A stretch of 64,000 bases of DNA from Cetobacterium sp. 2A (GCF_014250685.1 NZ_JACFAJ010000014.1:1-64000); one strand, 5' to 3'. Numbered from the stretch's first letter, positions 52,197 through 61,497 are shown. Numbers and translations: made by a program. Notes: generated by a model from the sequence alone, not told the origin.

Positions 52197-53693
52197 TTAT
52201 CTAACCTCTAATGTTTTACCAAAAATATCTTTAAATTTTTTATCTGAAAGATACATATCCATAATTTTAGGATTTATTATAGATTTTTTATTTATATTTA
52301 TATGAATTTTTTTATTATCTGAAAATATATCGAAATCCGAGCTATTTAAATTTAAAAACTTGTTTAAAATATCTGATATTTTTAAAATTTTTGAAACTGC
52401 AGCAAGGTTTTTAATTTGATCTTTAGTTAAAAGTTTAGAATATTGAGATAAAATATTTTTTTTTCGAGCCATTTCTCCAGCTAATAGTGCTGAATAAATT
52501 ATTTCCCAATGCTCCATACCTTTTATTCCTGAATTTAATATTGTATAAAAAGAATGAGAGTTTTGATTATAATAATTTATTTTTATTCCAATATTATCTA
52601 AATAACATATAAGTTTTGTTATTTTAGTATTTACAGAATCTACATTTTCAAATGGAGTTAAGGCATTCATGATTTTTATAAAATTATGATATGTGTTATC
52701 TCTATCTGCAATATTAACATCATAATATTCCAAAATATTAGAAAGGCTATCATCAAAGACATTTGTAATTTTTCTTCCATATTCATTTAATTTTGTAAAT
52801 AGAAAACCTTCCCTTACACCATTACCACTTATAATTATATTTTTTAGTTTTGAAAAATCTAAAATTTCACTAATAGCAACAGTTGCTCCACTAAAAAGAT
52901 CGGCTCTAGATTTTGAGAGACCTTGAAGGTTACATTTTTGTTTATAATCCAAGTCTTTAATATTTTTTAATACTTCAAGAACATCCCCACTTGTCATTTT
53001 ATAATTATGAAGAATTTGTAGGGGATATTTTGTCATATTTAGATGGACATTTGCAACACTTCTTACAACTCCACCAACTCCAATAAGAGGTAAACCTTCT
53101 ATATTTTTTAACCATGGAATTTTATTAAGCTCATTTTTTACAAAATTTCTGATATTTTTTTCATCTTCCAATGAAAGACATTCTTTTATATTACCAATTT
53201 CACCAAAAGTAACAGAACCAAAATCTAGACTTATTTTATCAAAAGGTTTTCTATCCTTAAACCAAAGTAACTCAGTACTTGATCCACCCATATCCATGAC
53301 TAACCCTTCACTTATATCTAAGCTATTTAGGGCACCTGTAAAAGAATAAAAAGCTTCTTCAACACCTGAAATAACTTTAATATCAATATTTAAATCGGCT
53401 TTTACTTTATCAAGTAGAATATCTGCATTTGAACCAATTCTTAAGGCCGCGGTTCCAAAGGCAACAATTTCATCAACTTTATATTTTGAACAAACTCCTT
53501 TAAATAGTTCAAGAGTTTCAAATGCCAATTGAATTTTTGTATCTTTAATTTCACCTGTTAAATGGATATCTTCTCCTAATCTAATAGTCTCTTTAATATC
53601 TTCTATTGGAAAAAAACCGTTAGATTTTGTTATATGAAAAATAACCAGTCTTACTGAATTAGAGCCAACGTCAATTATTGCAACTCTTTTCAT
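52197..53693 (-). CDS. ppx: Exopolyphosphatase (Ppx/GppA family)
   Basis: A 498-residue ASKHA-fold phosphatase that removes terminal phosphate from polyphosphate, or acts on pppGpp. Motifs are IIDVGSNSVRLVIF at residues 5-18, the catalytic Glu in SGVEEAFYSFTGAL near residue 117, DMGGSSTELLW near residue 138 and GVGGVVRS near residue 205. The C-terminal domain has lost the HD residues: the expected H-D pair reads LDNIG near residue 383. The polyphosphate kinases on both sides favour an exopolyphosphatase role over GppA. It starts 16 bases after the upstream PPK2 gene. Confidence 0.9.
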   Translation of the reverse strand: MKRVAIIDVGSNSVRLVIFHITKSNGFFPIEDIKETIRLGEDIHLTGEIKDTKIQLAFETLELFKGVCSKYKVDEIVAFGTAALRIGSNADILLDKVKADLNIDIKVISGVEEAFYSFTGALNSLDISEGLVMDMGGSSTELLWFKDRKPFDKISLDFGSVTFGEIGNIKECLSLEDEKNIRNFVKNELNKIPWLKNIEGLPLIGVGGVVRSVANVHLNMTKYPLQILHNYKMTSGDVLEVLKNIKDLDYKQKCNLQGLSKSRADLFSGATVAISEILDFSKLKNIIISGNGVREGFLFTKLNEYGRKITNVFDDSLSNILEYYDVNIADRDNTYHNFIKIMNALTPFENVDSVNTKITKLICYLDNIGIKINYYNQNSHSFYTILNSGIKGMEHWEIIYSALLAGEMARKKNILSQYSKLLTKDQIKNLAAVSKILKISDILNKFLNLNSSDFDIFSDNKKIHININKKSIINPKIMDMYLSDKKFKDIFGKTLEVR

Positions 53694-53709
53694 TTACTTC
53701 ACCTCAGTA

Positions 53710-55149
53710 TTATTTTTTTAAGTGGTCTTCAATAGCTTCAATAACAGTTTTTAAAACAAATAATCTTGAATAATATTTATTATTTGAAGGGACTATAGTC
53801 CAAGGTGCACGGATATTATTTGTTCTAGCAATCATTTCCGAGACAGCAAGTTCATATTCATCCCATTTTTCTCTATTTCTCCAATCTTCATCTGTTATTT
53901 TCCATTGTTTATCTTGATTATTTTTTCTTTCTTCAAATCTTCTTAGTTGCTCATCTTTATCTATTTGTAGCCAAAATTTAATAACAACAGCATTGGAATT
54001 TACCCATTGTTCTTCCATTTCTCTAATTTCTTTATAAGAACGTTTCCATTCTAATTCTGTTGCAAAGTTTTCAACTCTTTCAACTAGAACTCTACCGTAC
54101 CATGTTCTATCAAAAATAGCAAAATAACCAAATTTCGGGAAATAATGCCAAAATCTCCAAAGATAAGGTCTACTTTTTTCGAAGTCATTCGGTGAAGAAA
54201 TTGGAATAACTGAATATCCACGAGGATCAAGTTTTTCAACAAGACGTTTTATATTTCCCCCTTTTCCAGCTGCATCCCAACCTTCATAAGCAATAATAAC
54301 AGGAATTTTTTTCTTAAAAACTTCAAATTGCAAATCATGTAATCTTTTCTGATATTTCTTTAGTGTTTCTTTATATTCTTTTGGTTTTATATTTTGTTTT
54401 AAATCAACAGTACTTAAATCAAACGATTGTATAGTTGGTAAAACTATTGGAATTTGAGAAGTTTTTACTTCTAGACGATTTTCTAGTTCTTGAGAAATAA
54501 GTTTTAAAACTTCAAGTTTAGCAAAATTTAAATCCTCAGCACATATAATATGCCAACCAACAATTCCATTATCACTGATTTGAATTATTTTTTCCCATTT
54601 ATCCATAATTTCATCATAGTGCTTATTTTTTCTAAGTGCAATTCGTCTAGACTTTTTGGAACTAAGTGGATTTTTTTCAAATCTTTTCAATCTTTTAGAT
54701 TGTTCATTTTTTGAGGTATATAAAAAGAATTTTAAAACAACCATTCCAGAGTCTTGTAAAAATTCTTCTATATTATTTATATCTATACAACTTCTATTAT
54801 AATCTTTTTCACGCCAAAGAGTTGAGAAATACCAACTTCTATAAAATATAGAAATTTCTCCAGTTTTTGGAAGATGCTCCCAAAATTTCCAAAACATTGG
54901 TCTTTCAGTAAGATTTTTTCTATCGTCTGGATTATTATAAAGGTTATATCCTCTAGGATCTAAAGAAAGAAGGAGCTCATTTATAATAAGTCCTTTACCA
55001 GTTCCCTGCATTCCTTCAAATATTATTAAGATAGGAACTTTTAATTCTTTAGCTTTCCTTTGAAGTTCTCCAACTTTTAACATTAGTTCGTCTTTTTGAG
55101 TTTTATAATCTACTTTTGATATTTTCTTAATCTTCTCTACTGTAAACAT
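53710..55149 (-). CDS. Two-domain PPK2 family protein (polyphosphate:AMP phosphotransferase-like)
   Basis: A 479-residue protein with two PPK2 domains. The C-terminal domain has the active motifs YEGWDAAGKGGNIKR (Walker A) and FDRTWYGRVLVER (Walker B) around residues 294 and 347; the N-terminal domain has weakened forms, FEGMQGTGKG near residue 45 and YRSWYFSTLW. Two-domain PPK2 class II proteins phosphorylate AMP to ADP with polyphosphate. It is the first gene of the operon ppk2-ppx-paralogue-ppk, behind GGGAGG. The operon therefore can make, spend and degrade polyphosphate. Confidence 0.92.
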   Translation of the reverse strand: MFTVEKIKKISKVDYKTQKDELMLKVGELQRKAKELKVPILIIFEGMQGTGKGLIINELLLSLDPRGYNLYNNPDDRKNLTERPMFWKFWEHLPKTGEISIFYRSWYFSTLWREKDYNRSCIDINNIEEFLQDSGMVVLKFFLYTSKNEQSKRLKRFEKNPLSSKKSRRIALRKNKHYDEIMDKWEKIIQISDNGIVGWHIICAEDLNFAKLEVLKLISQELENRLEVKTSQIPIVLPTIQSFDLSTVDLKQNIKPKEYKETLKKYQKRLHDLQFEVFKKKIPVIIAYEGWDAAGKGGNIKRLVEKLDPRGYSVIPISSPNDFEKSRPYLWRFWHYFPKFGYFAIFDRTWYGRVLVERVENFATELEWKRSYKEIREMEEQWVNSNAVVIKFWLQIDKDEQLRRFEERKNNQDKQWKITDEDWRNREKWDEYELAVSEMIARTNNIRAPWTIVPSNNKYYSRLFVLKTVIEAIEDHLKK

Positions 55150-55210
55150 TTAAACCTCCCTAAAAAATGTTTATTTAGTGTTATTCAAATGTATAAGTCA
55201 CAATCCTTTT

Positions 55211-55256
55211 AAAAAAAAAGGAGCCTAAAAGATATAACAAATATCTTAAAAGCTCC
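55211..55256 (-). terminator. Terminator of the IclR gene
   Basis: On the minus strand GGAGCTTTTAAGATAT and ATATCTTTTAGGCTCC form an imperfect stem around TTGTT, followed by a run of nine T. Confidence 0.85.
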
Positions 55257-55269
55257 ATAATATATTAAA

Positions 55270-56028
55270 TTATTTATTTCCTAATTCTGCAGAAAGTTTT
55301 TTGCCAACAGCTAACATTTTAGGAACCAGTTTTGATAAAATTTGATTTAATTTTTCTTTAGTTGCCATAATCGAAATGGTTCCAATAAATTCATTATTAA
55401 TCTTGAATATGGGTACTGAAATACAATGAATTCCAATTTCTACTTCTGCTTGTTCCAAAGAATATCCTTGTTTTCTAATAACTTCAATCTCTTCTATTAA
55501 AGTTTTTTTATCAGTTATAGTTGTATTAGTATATTTATGTAAAAGATTTTTTTCAAAAATTTTATCAATATTTATTTCTTTAGAATATGCTAAAGCTAGT
55601 TTTCCAGAAGCTGAAGCATTTAGTGGGATTTTCTTTACCGAGGTACTGATGCTATAGTACATACTCAAAGAAGAAACTCTATCAATTAAATGTAAATGTA
55701 AACTTTTAAATAGAAAAATATTAACTGTTACATTAAATTCATTAGATAAGCTTTCAAGATATTTTCTTCCTATATTTTTTAATAAAACATCTTCATCAAC
55801 TAAAAAACTTTTTTCAATAAATGCGGCTCCTAAAGAGTAGTCACTAGAAATTTTGTTTTGTTGTAAAAATGAATTCTTAATTAGTGTCGATATAATACCA
55901 TGAACGGTACTTTTACTTAATTCTAATTTATTGCTTATATCTTTTAAAGATAATTCGTGTTCATCTTCTGTAAAACAATTTATTATATCGATAGCTCTTT
56001 GAACTGATTGAATAGTTTTTCCTTCCAT
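55270..56028 (-). CDS. IclR-family transcriptional regulator
   Basis: A 252-residue regulator: an N-terminal winged helix-turn-helix (residues 5-65, with LELSKSTVHGIISTL) and a C-terminal IclR effector domain (about 75-248) with LNASASGKLALAYS and the Cys-containing GIHCISVPIF motif. The ATG at 56028 is used because the upstream GTG lies inside the AGGTGA ribosome binding site. It is divergent from glnN across 179 bases and may regulate it, though IclR control of glutamine synthetase is not typical. The effector is unknown. Confidence 0.9.
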   Translation of the reverse strand: MEGKTIQSVQRAIDIINCFTEDEHELSLKDISNKLELSKSTVHGIISTLIKNSFLQQNKISSDYSLGAAFIEKSFLVDEDVLLKNIGRKYLESLSNEFNVTVNIFLFKSLHLHLIDRVSSLSMYYSISTSVKKIPLNASASGKLALAYSKEINIDKIFEKNLLHKYTNTTITDKKTLIEEIEVIRKQGYSLEQAEVEIGIHCISVPIFKINNEFIGTISIMATKEKLNQILSKLVPKMLAVGKKLSAELGNK

Positions 56029-56098
56029 AATCTTCACCTATTTTAAATGATTTTTAATAATAGGATAACATATTTCTTTCTTTTATGAAATTTTTTTA

Positions 56099-56127
56099 TT
56101 GACTTTGAGAGAAAATAGCGATATATT
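56099..56127 (+). promoter_or_regulatory. Promoter of glnN
   Basis: TTGACT at 56099-56104 and TATATT at 56122-56127 are 17 bases apart, about 80 bases before the start codon. Confidence 0.7.
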
Positions 56128-56207
56128 ATTTTAAAGTTCTACAATGATGAATGCCGTTCGACAATACAGAAAAATAAAATTAACATAAATTTAGGAGGAT
56201 TATACCA

Positions 56208-58316
56208 ATGAAAAATATGCTAGAAATTTTTGGAACTCAATGTTTTACAGAAGCAGAGTTAAAAAACAGAGTTCCTAATTCAATATTTAAGGAGTTTAAA
56301 GCAGTTCAAAATGGAGATAAAGAACTTTCTTTAGAGATTGCAGATGTAATTGCAAATGCCGTAAAAAACTGGGCAATTGAAAATGGTGCCACTCACTTTA
56401 CTCATTGGTTCCAACCCCTTACAGAACTTACAGCCGAAAAACATGATTCTTTTCTTTCTATAAATTCGGATGGAAATGTTTTTTCACAGTTTTCAGGAAA
56501 AGAGATTATTAAAGGTGAAGCAGACACATCATCATTTCCAAATGGTGGTATAAGGTCAACATTTGAAGCTAGAGGATATACAGCTTGGGATTTAAAATCT
56601 CCTATGTTTTTAAGAGGTGAAGGAATTTCTAAAACTCTTTATATTCCAACAGCTTTTATTGGATATAATGGAGAAGCTTTAGATAAAAAAGTTCCGCTTT
56701 TAAAATCAATAGACTTTGTAACGGAGCAAGCTTTAAAACTAAAAAAAATATTAGGTGATAAAGAAAGTAAGAATATAATTAATACTTTAGGAATAGAGCA
56801 AGAATATTTCTTGGTTGAAAAAAAATTCTGGGAAAAGCGTCAAGACTTAATGTTATCAGGAAGAACTATATTTGGTTCTCTTCCTCCAAAAGGTCAAGAG
56901 TTAAATGATCATTATTATGGAACGATAAAAGAAAGAGTAGAATCATTTATGGCAGAGTTAGATGCTGAGCTTTGGAAAATTGGAATAATGGCTAAAACAA
57001 AACATAATGAGGTTGCACCAAATCAATTTGAAATAGCATTGATATTTTCTACTGCAAATGTGGCAGTTGATCAAAATCAATTAGCAATGGATATAATAAA
57101 AAAAGTAGCTGATAGACGTCAATTAGCAGCCTTATTACATGAAAAGCCATTTCAAGGTGTCAATGGATCAGGAAAACATTGTAACTGGTCACTATCAACT
57201 GATACAGGAGAAAATCTTTTAGAGCCATCAACATTAACTGAAGAGAATTTAAGTTTCTTGGTATTTATGATGGCTATTCTTGAAGCTGTAGATAGATACT
57301 CATCAATTTTAAGAGTATCTACAGCAACACCAGGAAATGATCATAGACTTGGTGGGCACGAAGCACCACCTGCAATAATTTCAGTATATATCGGAAATGA
57401 ACTTGAGCAAGTATTTGAAAATATCGGAAAAATATCTGTTGAAAATCCTAATACTTCAGTACTAGAAGTTGGAATTCATAATTTTCCTAAAATACCTAAA
57501 GATGTTTCAGATAGAAATAGAACTTCACCATTTGCCTTCACTGGGAATAAATTTGAATTTAGAATGCCAGGATCAAGTGCATCTGCATCAACTCCAGTTT
57601 TTATAATGAATACTATGATAGGAACAGTTTTAAAAGAATATGCTGAAATATTTCAAAATGTTTCACCAGATAAAATGAAGAAACAAATTGTTAAATTAAT
57701 AAAAGATAGATATCAAAAACATAAAAGAATCATATTTTCTGGAAATGGATACGACGATTCTTGGGTAAAGGAAGCTAAAAAAAGAGGGCTTTTAAATTTA
57801 AAGAATACTGTTGAATCTCTTCCTGTATATATGGAAGAAGAAACAATAAAATTATTTGAAGAAAGTGGTGTTCTTTCGAAAGCTGAACTTGAAGCAAGAT
57901 ATATAGTTTACTGTGAGAGATTTATAAAACAGATAAATATTGAGGCCGGAACAGCCATAAGAATGGGAAGAAATGAAATTTATCCAGCAGTTATGAATCA
58001 TATAACAAAAATATCTCAAGCTATAAAATTAGTTGAGGATGTATTAAAAAACGAAGAGTTTGTTAGTTCAGATAAAGCTCATTTGATAAGACTTCTTTCT
58101 TCAAAAGATAGAATGAAAACTATATTATCTCAAATTGACTCTCAACTTGTTGTATGTAATAAAATAGCAGAGGTTTATGAAAAAGTAAAACATCTTCAAG
58201 AAAATGTTGTTCCACTTATGTCAGATTTAAAGATACATGTTGATTTATTAGAGCATCAAACAGAAAAGTCTCTTTGGCCAATTCCAACATATGAGGATTT
58301 ATTGTTTAAATTATAA
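56208..58316 (+). CDS. glnN: Type III glutamine synthetase
   Basis: A 702-residue glutamine synthetase of the GSIII class, much longer than the roughly 450-residue GSI type. Class markers are the start MLEIFGTQCFTEAELKNRVP, FTHWFQPLTE near residue 64, KHNEVAPNQFE near residue 264, GVNGSGKHCNWS near residue 312 and NDHRLGGHEAPPA near residue 378. It joins ammonia and glutamate with ATP. Ammonia is a product of lysine fermentation in region 1, so it could recapture nitrogen. AGGAGG precedes the ATG. Confidence 0.97.
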   Translation: MKNMLEIFGTQCFTEAELKNRVPNSIFKEFKAVQNGDKELSLEIADVIANAVKNWAIENGATHFTHWFQPLTELTAEKHDSFLSINSDGNVFSQFSGKEIIKGEADTSSFPNGGIRSTFEARGYTAWDLKSPMFLRGEGISKTLYIPTAFIGYNGEALDKKVPLLKSIDFVTEQALKLKKILGDKESKNIINTLGIEQEYFLVEKKFWEKRQDLMLSGRTIFGSLPPKGQELNDHYYGTIKERVESFMAELDAELWKIGIMAKTKHNEVAPNQFEIALIFSTANVAVDQNQLAMDIIKKVADRRQLAALLHEKPFQGVNGSGKHCNWSLSTDTGENLLEPSTLTEENLSFLVFMMAILEAVDRYSSILRVSTATPGNDHRLGGHEAPPAIISVYIGNELEQVFENIGKISVENPNTSVLEVGIHNFPKIPKDVSDRNRTSPFAFTGNKFEFRMPGSSASASTPVFIMNTMIGTVLKEYAEIFQNVSPDKMKKQIVKLIKDRYQKHKRIIFSGNGYDDSWVKEAKKRGLLNLKNTVESLPVYMEEETIKLFEESGVLSKAELEARYIVYCERFIKQINIEAGTAIRMGRNEIYPAVMNHITKISQAIKLVEDVLKNEEFVSSDKAHLIRLLSSKDRMKTILSQIDSQLVVCNKIAEVYEKVKHLQENVVPLMSDLKIHVDLLEHQTEKSLWPIPTYEDLLFKL

Positions 58317-58320
58317 GAGT

Positions 58321-58356
58321 AAAGCTCCTGAAGTTATATCTTTCAGGAGCTTTTTT
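58321..58356. terminator. Bidirectional terminator
   Basis: AAAGCTCCTGAA and TTCAGGAGCTTT form a perfect 12-pair stem around about 9 bases, with T-runs on either strand. It separates glnN from the convergent ROK kinase gene. Confidence 0.9.
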
Positions 58357-58359
58357 ATT

Positions 58360-59229
58360 TTACAATTTTTTTAGAGTAAGAGCTAGAGCACCAAGTAGAC
58401 CGGCATTGTCACCAAGACCTGGATAAACTATATATTCATCAATATTTTTATAGATTTCTTTAGTTTGTACATAACCATTTAAAAGTTTCACAACCTCTTT
58501 TCTAATAAGAGGAAAAAGATGTTGTTGTTTCATAACTCCACCGCCAAGTATAATTTTTTCTGGAGATAAAGTTAAAATAAAATTAACAAGAGCTTGAGCA
58601 ATGTAAAAAGCTTCTAATTCCCAAGCTTCATGGTTAGTAGGAAGAGTAAATGCTTTTACACCCCATCTTTTCTCAATAGAGGGTCCTGAAGCCATTCCTT
58701 CAAAGCAATCCTCGTGATATGGGCAACATCCCTTAAAATCGTCATTAGGATGTCTTCTAACGAGGATATGACCCATCTCTGGATGTAACATTCCATGGAC
58801 AAGATTTCCCTCAACTAAAGCACCACCACCAATTCCAGTTCCGATAGTTAAATACAGACAATTTTTAAGTCCTTTTCCTTCACCCCATGTTGCTTCTCCA
58901 AGAGCTGCACCATTGACATCAGTATCAAAAACCATAGGGATATCAAAATGTTTTTTTAATTCGCCTACTAAATCATAATTTCCCCAACCAGGTTTTGGAG
59001 TTGAAGTAATATAACCATAAGTTGGTGATTTTGGATCTGGATCAATTGGACCAAAAGATCCAATTCCAATTGCTTTAATTCCTTTATGCTTGAAAAAATT
59101 TACTACATTTATCATAGTCTTTTCAGGAGTTTCAGTTGGAAAACTCACTCTTTCAAGAATATCACCCTTATCATTACCTACTCCACAAATGAACTTTGTT
59201 CCACCAGCTTCAATACCACCTATAAACAT
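58360..59229 (-). CDS. ROK-family sugar kinase, probable fructokinase
   Basis: A 289-residue ROK kinase. The ATP loop is GIEAGGTKF at residues 5-13, the catalytic Asp lies in DTDVNGAALGE near residue 102, and a zinc-type cluster runs from GHILVRRHP to CCPYHEDCFEG near residues 154-176. The CPYH...C arrangement is typical of fructokinases of the ScrK/GmuE kind. It is divergent from nanE, so an N-acetylmannosamine kinase role is an alternative, but the zinc motif and GTGIGGG pattern favour fructokinase. AGAGGTGAT precedes the ATG. Confidence 0.85.
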   Translation of the reverse strand: MFIGGIEAGGTKFICGVGNDKGDILERVSFPTETPEKTMINVVNFFKHKGIKAIGIGSFGPIDPDPKSPTYGYITSTPKPGWGNYDLVGELKKHFDIPMVFDTDVNGAALGEATWGEGKGLKNCLYLTIGTGIGGGALVEGNLVHGMLHPEMGHILVRRHPNDDFKGCCPYHEDCFEGMASGPSIEKRWGVKAFTLPTNHEAWELEAFYIAQALVNFILTLSPEKIILGGGVMKQQHLFPLIRKEVVKLLNGYVQTKEIYKNIDEYIVYPGLGDNAGLLGALALTLKKL

Positions 59230-59301
59230 AAATCACCTCTTATATATTTTTTATTACATTCTTATTAGATTTTACAACTTTTTTAAAGTTTTTCAAGTTA
59301 T

Positions 59302-59330
59302 TTGTTTTTTTTTAAAACATAAAGTATAAT
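59302..59330 (+). promoter_or_regulatory. Promoter of nanE
   Basis: TTGTTT at 59302-59307 and a perfect TATAAT at 59325-59330 are 17 bases apart, 28 bases before the start codon. Confidence 0.6.
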
Positions 59331-59358
59331 AAATTTATAAAATTGTAGGGAGGAAGTT

Positions 59359-60030
59359 ATGAAAATTTTGGAAAAAATAAAAGGTAAATTAGTTGTTTCA
59401 TGTCAAGCATTAGAAGATGAACCTTTACACAGTTCTTTTATTATGGGAAGAATGGCATTTGCAGCTGAAGTTGGAGGAGCGTTTGGAATAAGAGCCAATA
59501 CAGTATCAGATATAAAAGAGATTAAAAATAATGTGAAATTACCAATAATTGGAATAATCAAAAAGAATTATGGAAAATGTCCTGTATTTATAACTCCGAC
59601 AATGTTAGAAGTTGATGAGCTTGTAAATGAAGGAGTAGATATTATAGCAGTAGATGGAACTTTGAGAGAAAGACCTGATAAGGTTCCAACTATTAAATTT
59701 TTAAAAGATATAAAATTGAAATATCCAAATCAACTAATAATGGCAGATATTTCATCTGTAGAGGAGGCAATAGAAGCTGAAAAATCTGGTGTTGATTTAA
59801 TAGGAACAACACTTGTAGGATATACAGATAATACACTTGGAAATGATCCTTTAATAGAGCTAGAAAAGGTATTAAAAGCAGTAAAAATTCCAGTTATAGC
59901 AGAAGGGAATATGGATACACCAGAAAAGGCAAAAAAATCTTTAGAAATGGGAGCTTTTTGTGTAGTAGTTGGAGGTGCAATTACAAGACCCCAATTAATA
60001 ACTAAAAAATTTACAGATTATATTTCTTAA
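59359..60030 (+). CDS. nanE: N-acetylmannosamine-6-phosphate 2-epimerase
   Basis: A 223-residue TIM-barrel epimerase that turns ManNAc-6-P into GlcNAc-6-P in sialic acid breakdown. Signatures are [18 protein letters not shown] near residues 9-26, IIGIIKKNY with the active-site Lys near residue 66, ADISSVEEA near residue 134 and [12 protein letters not shown] near residue 180. No other nan genes are in view. GGGAGG precedes the ATG. Its stop codon begins a palindrome shared with the convergent HAD gene. Confidence 0.95.
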   Translation: MKILEKIKGKLVVSCQALEDEPLHSSFIMGRMAFAAEVGGAFGIRANTVSDIKEIKNNVKLPIIGIIKKNYGKCPVFITPTMLEVDELVNEGVDIIAVDGTLRERPDKVPTIKFLKDIKLKYPNQLIMADISSVEEAIEAEKSGVDLIGTTLVGYTDNTLGNDPLIELEKVLKAVKIPVIAEGNMDTPEKAKKSLEMGAFCVVVGGAITRPQLITKKFTDYIS

Positions 60031-60069
60031 ATAAATTAGAGAGGTGAATTCACCTCTCTAATTTATTTA
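60028..60069. terminator. 42-base perfect palindrome bounded by two stop codons
   Basis: A perfect palindrome centred on GAATTC runs from the nanE stop (TAA at 60028-60030) to the stop of the minus-strand HAD gene (complement of 60067-60069). It can fold into a hairpin in both transcripts and is probably a two-way terminator, although only short T-tracts flank it. Confidence 0.8.
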
Positions 60070-60783
60070 CATTATTTCAACATCAGAATTTACTTTATAA
60101 ATTATATCTTTTCTTTCTATAAAAATTTCAACCTTATCTTTAAGAATAGGAGTTTCTTTTATTCTTGCTAGAAGCTCACTAGAGGGATTTATAGCTCTTG
60201 GGTGACCTACTAAGCTAAGCATACTGAAATCCCCATTGGTATCCCCATATGCATAGCTCTCATCTAAATTGATATCGTATTTCTCACAAAATTTTGCAAT
60301 AGCTTTCATTTTGTTATGAGAATCCCACATAGGAGATATCTCTCCAGATAAAGCTCCATTCTCAGTATGATAAATAGAACCACAGAAATCATCTGCTCCC
60401 CATTTATGAGCCATTCTTGAAACTAAAAAGTCCGGACTTCCAGAAATAAATATAACTTTATGTCCTTGCTCTTTGTGCCATTTAATCATATCTCTAGTGT
60501 ATCTGTAAACTCTATTACCTTTTAACTCCATAACTTGATCTGAAATAAATTCATTATATTTTAAAGATAAACCTTTTATAGCTTCAACATAAGTTTCTGT
60601 TAAACCTTGAAGGTATAAATCGTAATCTCCTGTTCTTTCATCCCATTGTTTAAATGTTGATTTTACTTTTGTTTCATATTCTCTAATATCTAGTAATTCA
60701 TATTTTATTAATTTTTTAAAATGTTCTGTTAAAAGAGAATTTCTGTAAATTGTACCGTCAATGTCAAAAAAAGCTGCTTTCAT
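60067..60783 (-). CDS. HAD-superfamily phosphatase (SerB-like subclass IB)
   Basis: A 238-residue HAD hydrolase. The nucleophile motif FFDIDGTI has Asp7 and Asp9, motif II is IFISGSPDF near residue 113, and motif IV is YGDTNGDFSML near residue 188. The helical cap between residues 20 and 95 and overall length fit the HAD-IB group that includes phosphoserine phosphatase-like enzymes. The substrate is unknown. It follows the HD-domain gene by 13 bases behind AAGGAGG, as a two-gene unit. Confidence 0.87.
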   Translation of the reverse strand: MKAAFFDIDGTIYRNSLLTEHFKKLIKYELLDIREYETKVKSTFKQWDERTGDYDLYLQGLTETYVEAIKGLSLKYNEFISDQVMELKGNRVYRYTRDMIKWHKEQGHKVIFISGSPDFLVSRMAHKWGADDFCGSIYHTENGALSGEISPMWDSHNKMKAIAKFCEKYDINLDESYAYGDTNGDFSMLSLVGHPRAINPSSELLARIKETPILKDKVEIFIERKDIIYKVNSDVEIM

Positions 60784-60796
60784 AATTTGTTCCTCC

Positions 60797-61399
60797 TTAA
60801 TATTTTACTTCTTCAGGTTTTATTATTCCTTTTTTCATATACTCTTCAAATTCTGGCATAACAAAATCATAGAAAAGTTTAGGTGTATAAAGTTTTATGG
60901 GTTCTGCTCTTTTTAAAACTTTATCGATAGAAACATTAAATTTTTTCCAAGTATGTCCGTCAGAAGTTAAATTTTGAATAAATCCTTGTAATCTATCACA
61001 AACAGTTGCAAATTTAGCTTCTGGAGTTTTCATATCTTCGAACTCCAACCATAAATTTAATAACTCCTCACTTTCTTTTACTGGAAGAATTCCAAAAACT
61101 TTTTTAGCACTTTCTAATTCTGCTTCAAACTTGTCATTTCTTATATCACCAAATGCCGGAGTATCACCTGCATATATCTCTATTATATCGTGAATTAGAA
61201 TCATTTTCAAAACTTTTTCCATATTTACAGGTTCTAAAAAATATTCTTGTAAAGTTACAGCAGTCATTGCCATATGCCAGCTATGTTCTGCATCATTTTC
61301 TTCACGTTTTCCATTTACAACTAATGATTGTCTAAATATATCTTTTACTTTATCTATTTCATAAAGAAAATTGATTTGTTGTTGTAATTTATTTTCCAT
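60797..61399 (-). CDS. HD-domain phosphohydrolase (YfbR/HDDC2-like)
   Basis: A 200-residue HD hydrolase. The metal-binding set is seen as AEHSWHMAM near residue 38, LIHDIIEIYAGD near residue 68 and a later Asp in CDRLQG near residue 134. The closest characterised relatives are 5'-deoxynucleotidases such as YfbR, so dephosphorylation of deoxynucleoside monophosphates is likely but not certain. AAGGAG precedes the ATG. The HAD phosphatase gene follows in the same transcript. Confidence 0.87.
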   Translation of the reverse strand: MENKLQQQINFLYEIDKVKDIFRQSLVVNGKREENDAEHSWHMAMTAVTLQEYFLEPVNMEKVLKMILIHDIIEIYAGDTPAFGDIRNDKFEAELESAKKVFGILPVKESEELLNLWLEFEDMKTPEAKFATVCDRLQGFIQNLTSDGHTWKKFNVSIDKVLKRAEPIKLYTPKLFYDFVMPEFEEYMKKGIIKPEEVKY

Positions 61400-61456
61400 T
61401 TTTAGCTCCTTTTAAATTTTCTAAAAATTGTAACATATTTTTAAAGAATATGCTAT

Positions 61457-61471
61457 TCTATACTGTATAGA
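61457..61471. promoter_or_regulatory. Small perfect inverted repeat before the deacetylase gene
   Basis: TCTATAC and GTATAGA flank a single T. The repeat overlaps TATACT, a possible -10 box, about 30 bases before the start codon. It could be an operator or chance in AT-rich DNA. Confidence 0.25.
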
Positions 61472-61497
61472 TAATTAATAAAAAGGGAGAAAAATTT

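Noticed and set aside
59086-59329. Small plus-strand reading frames over the ROK gene start
   Set aside because: They lie antisense to the ROK kinase, have no ribosome binding site and no recognisable protein features.
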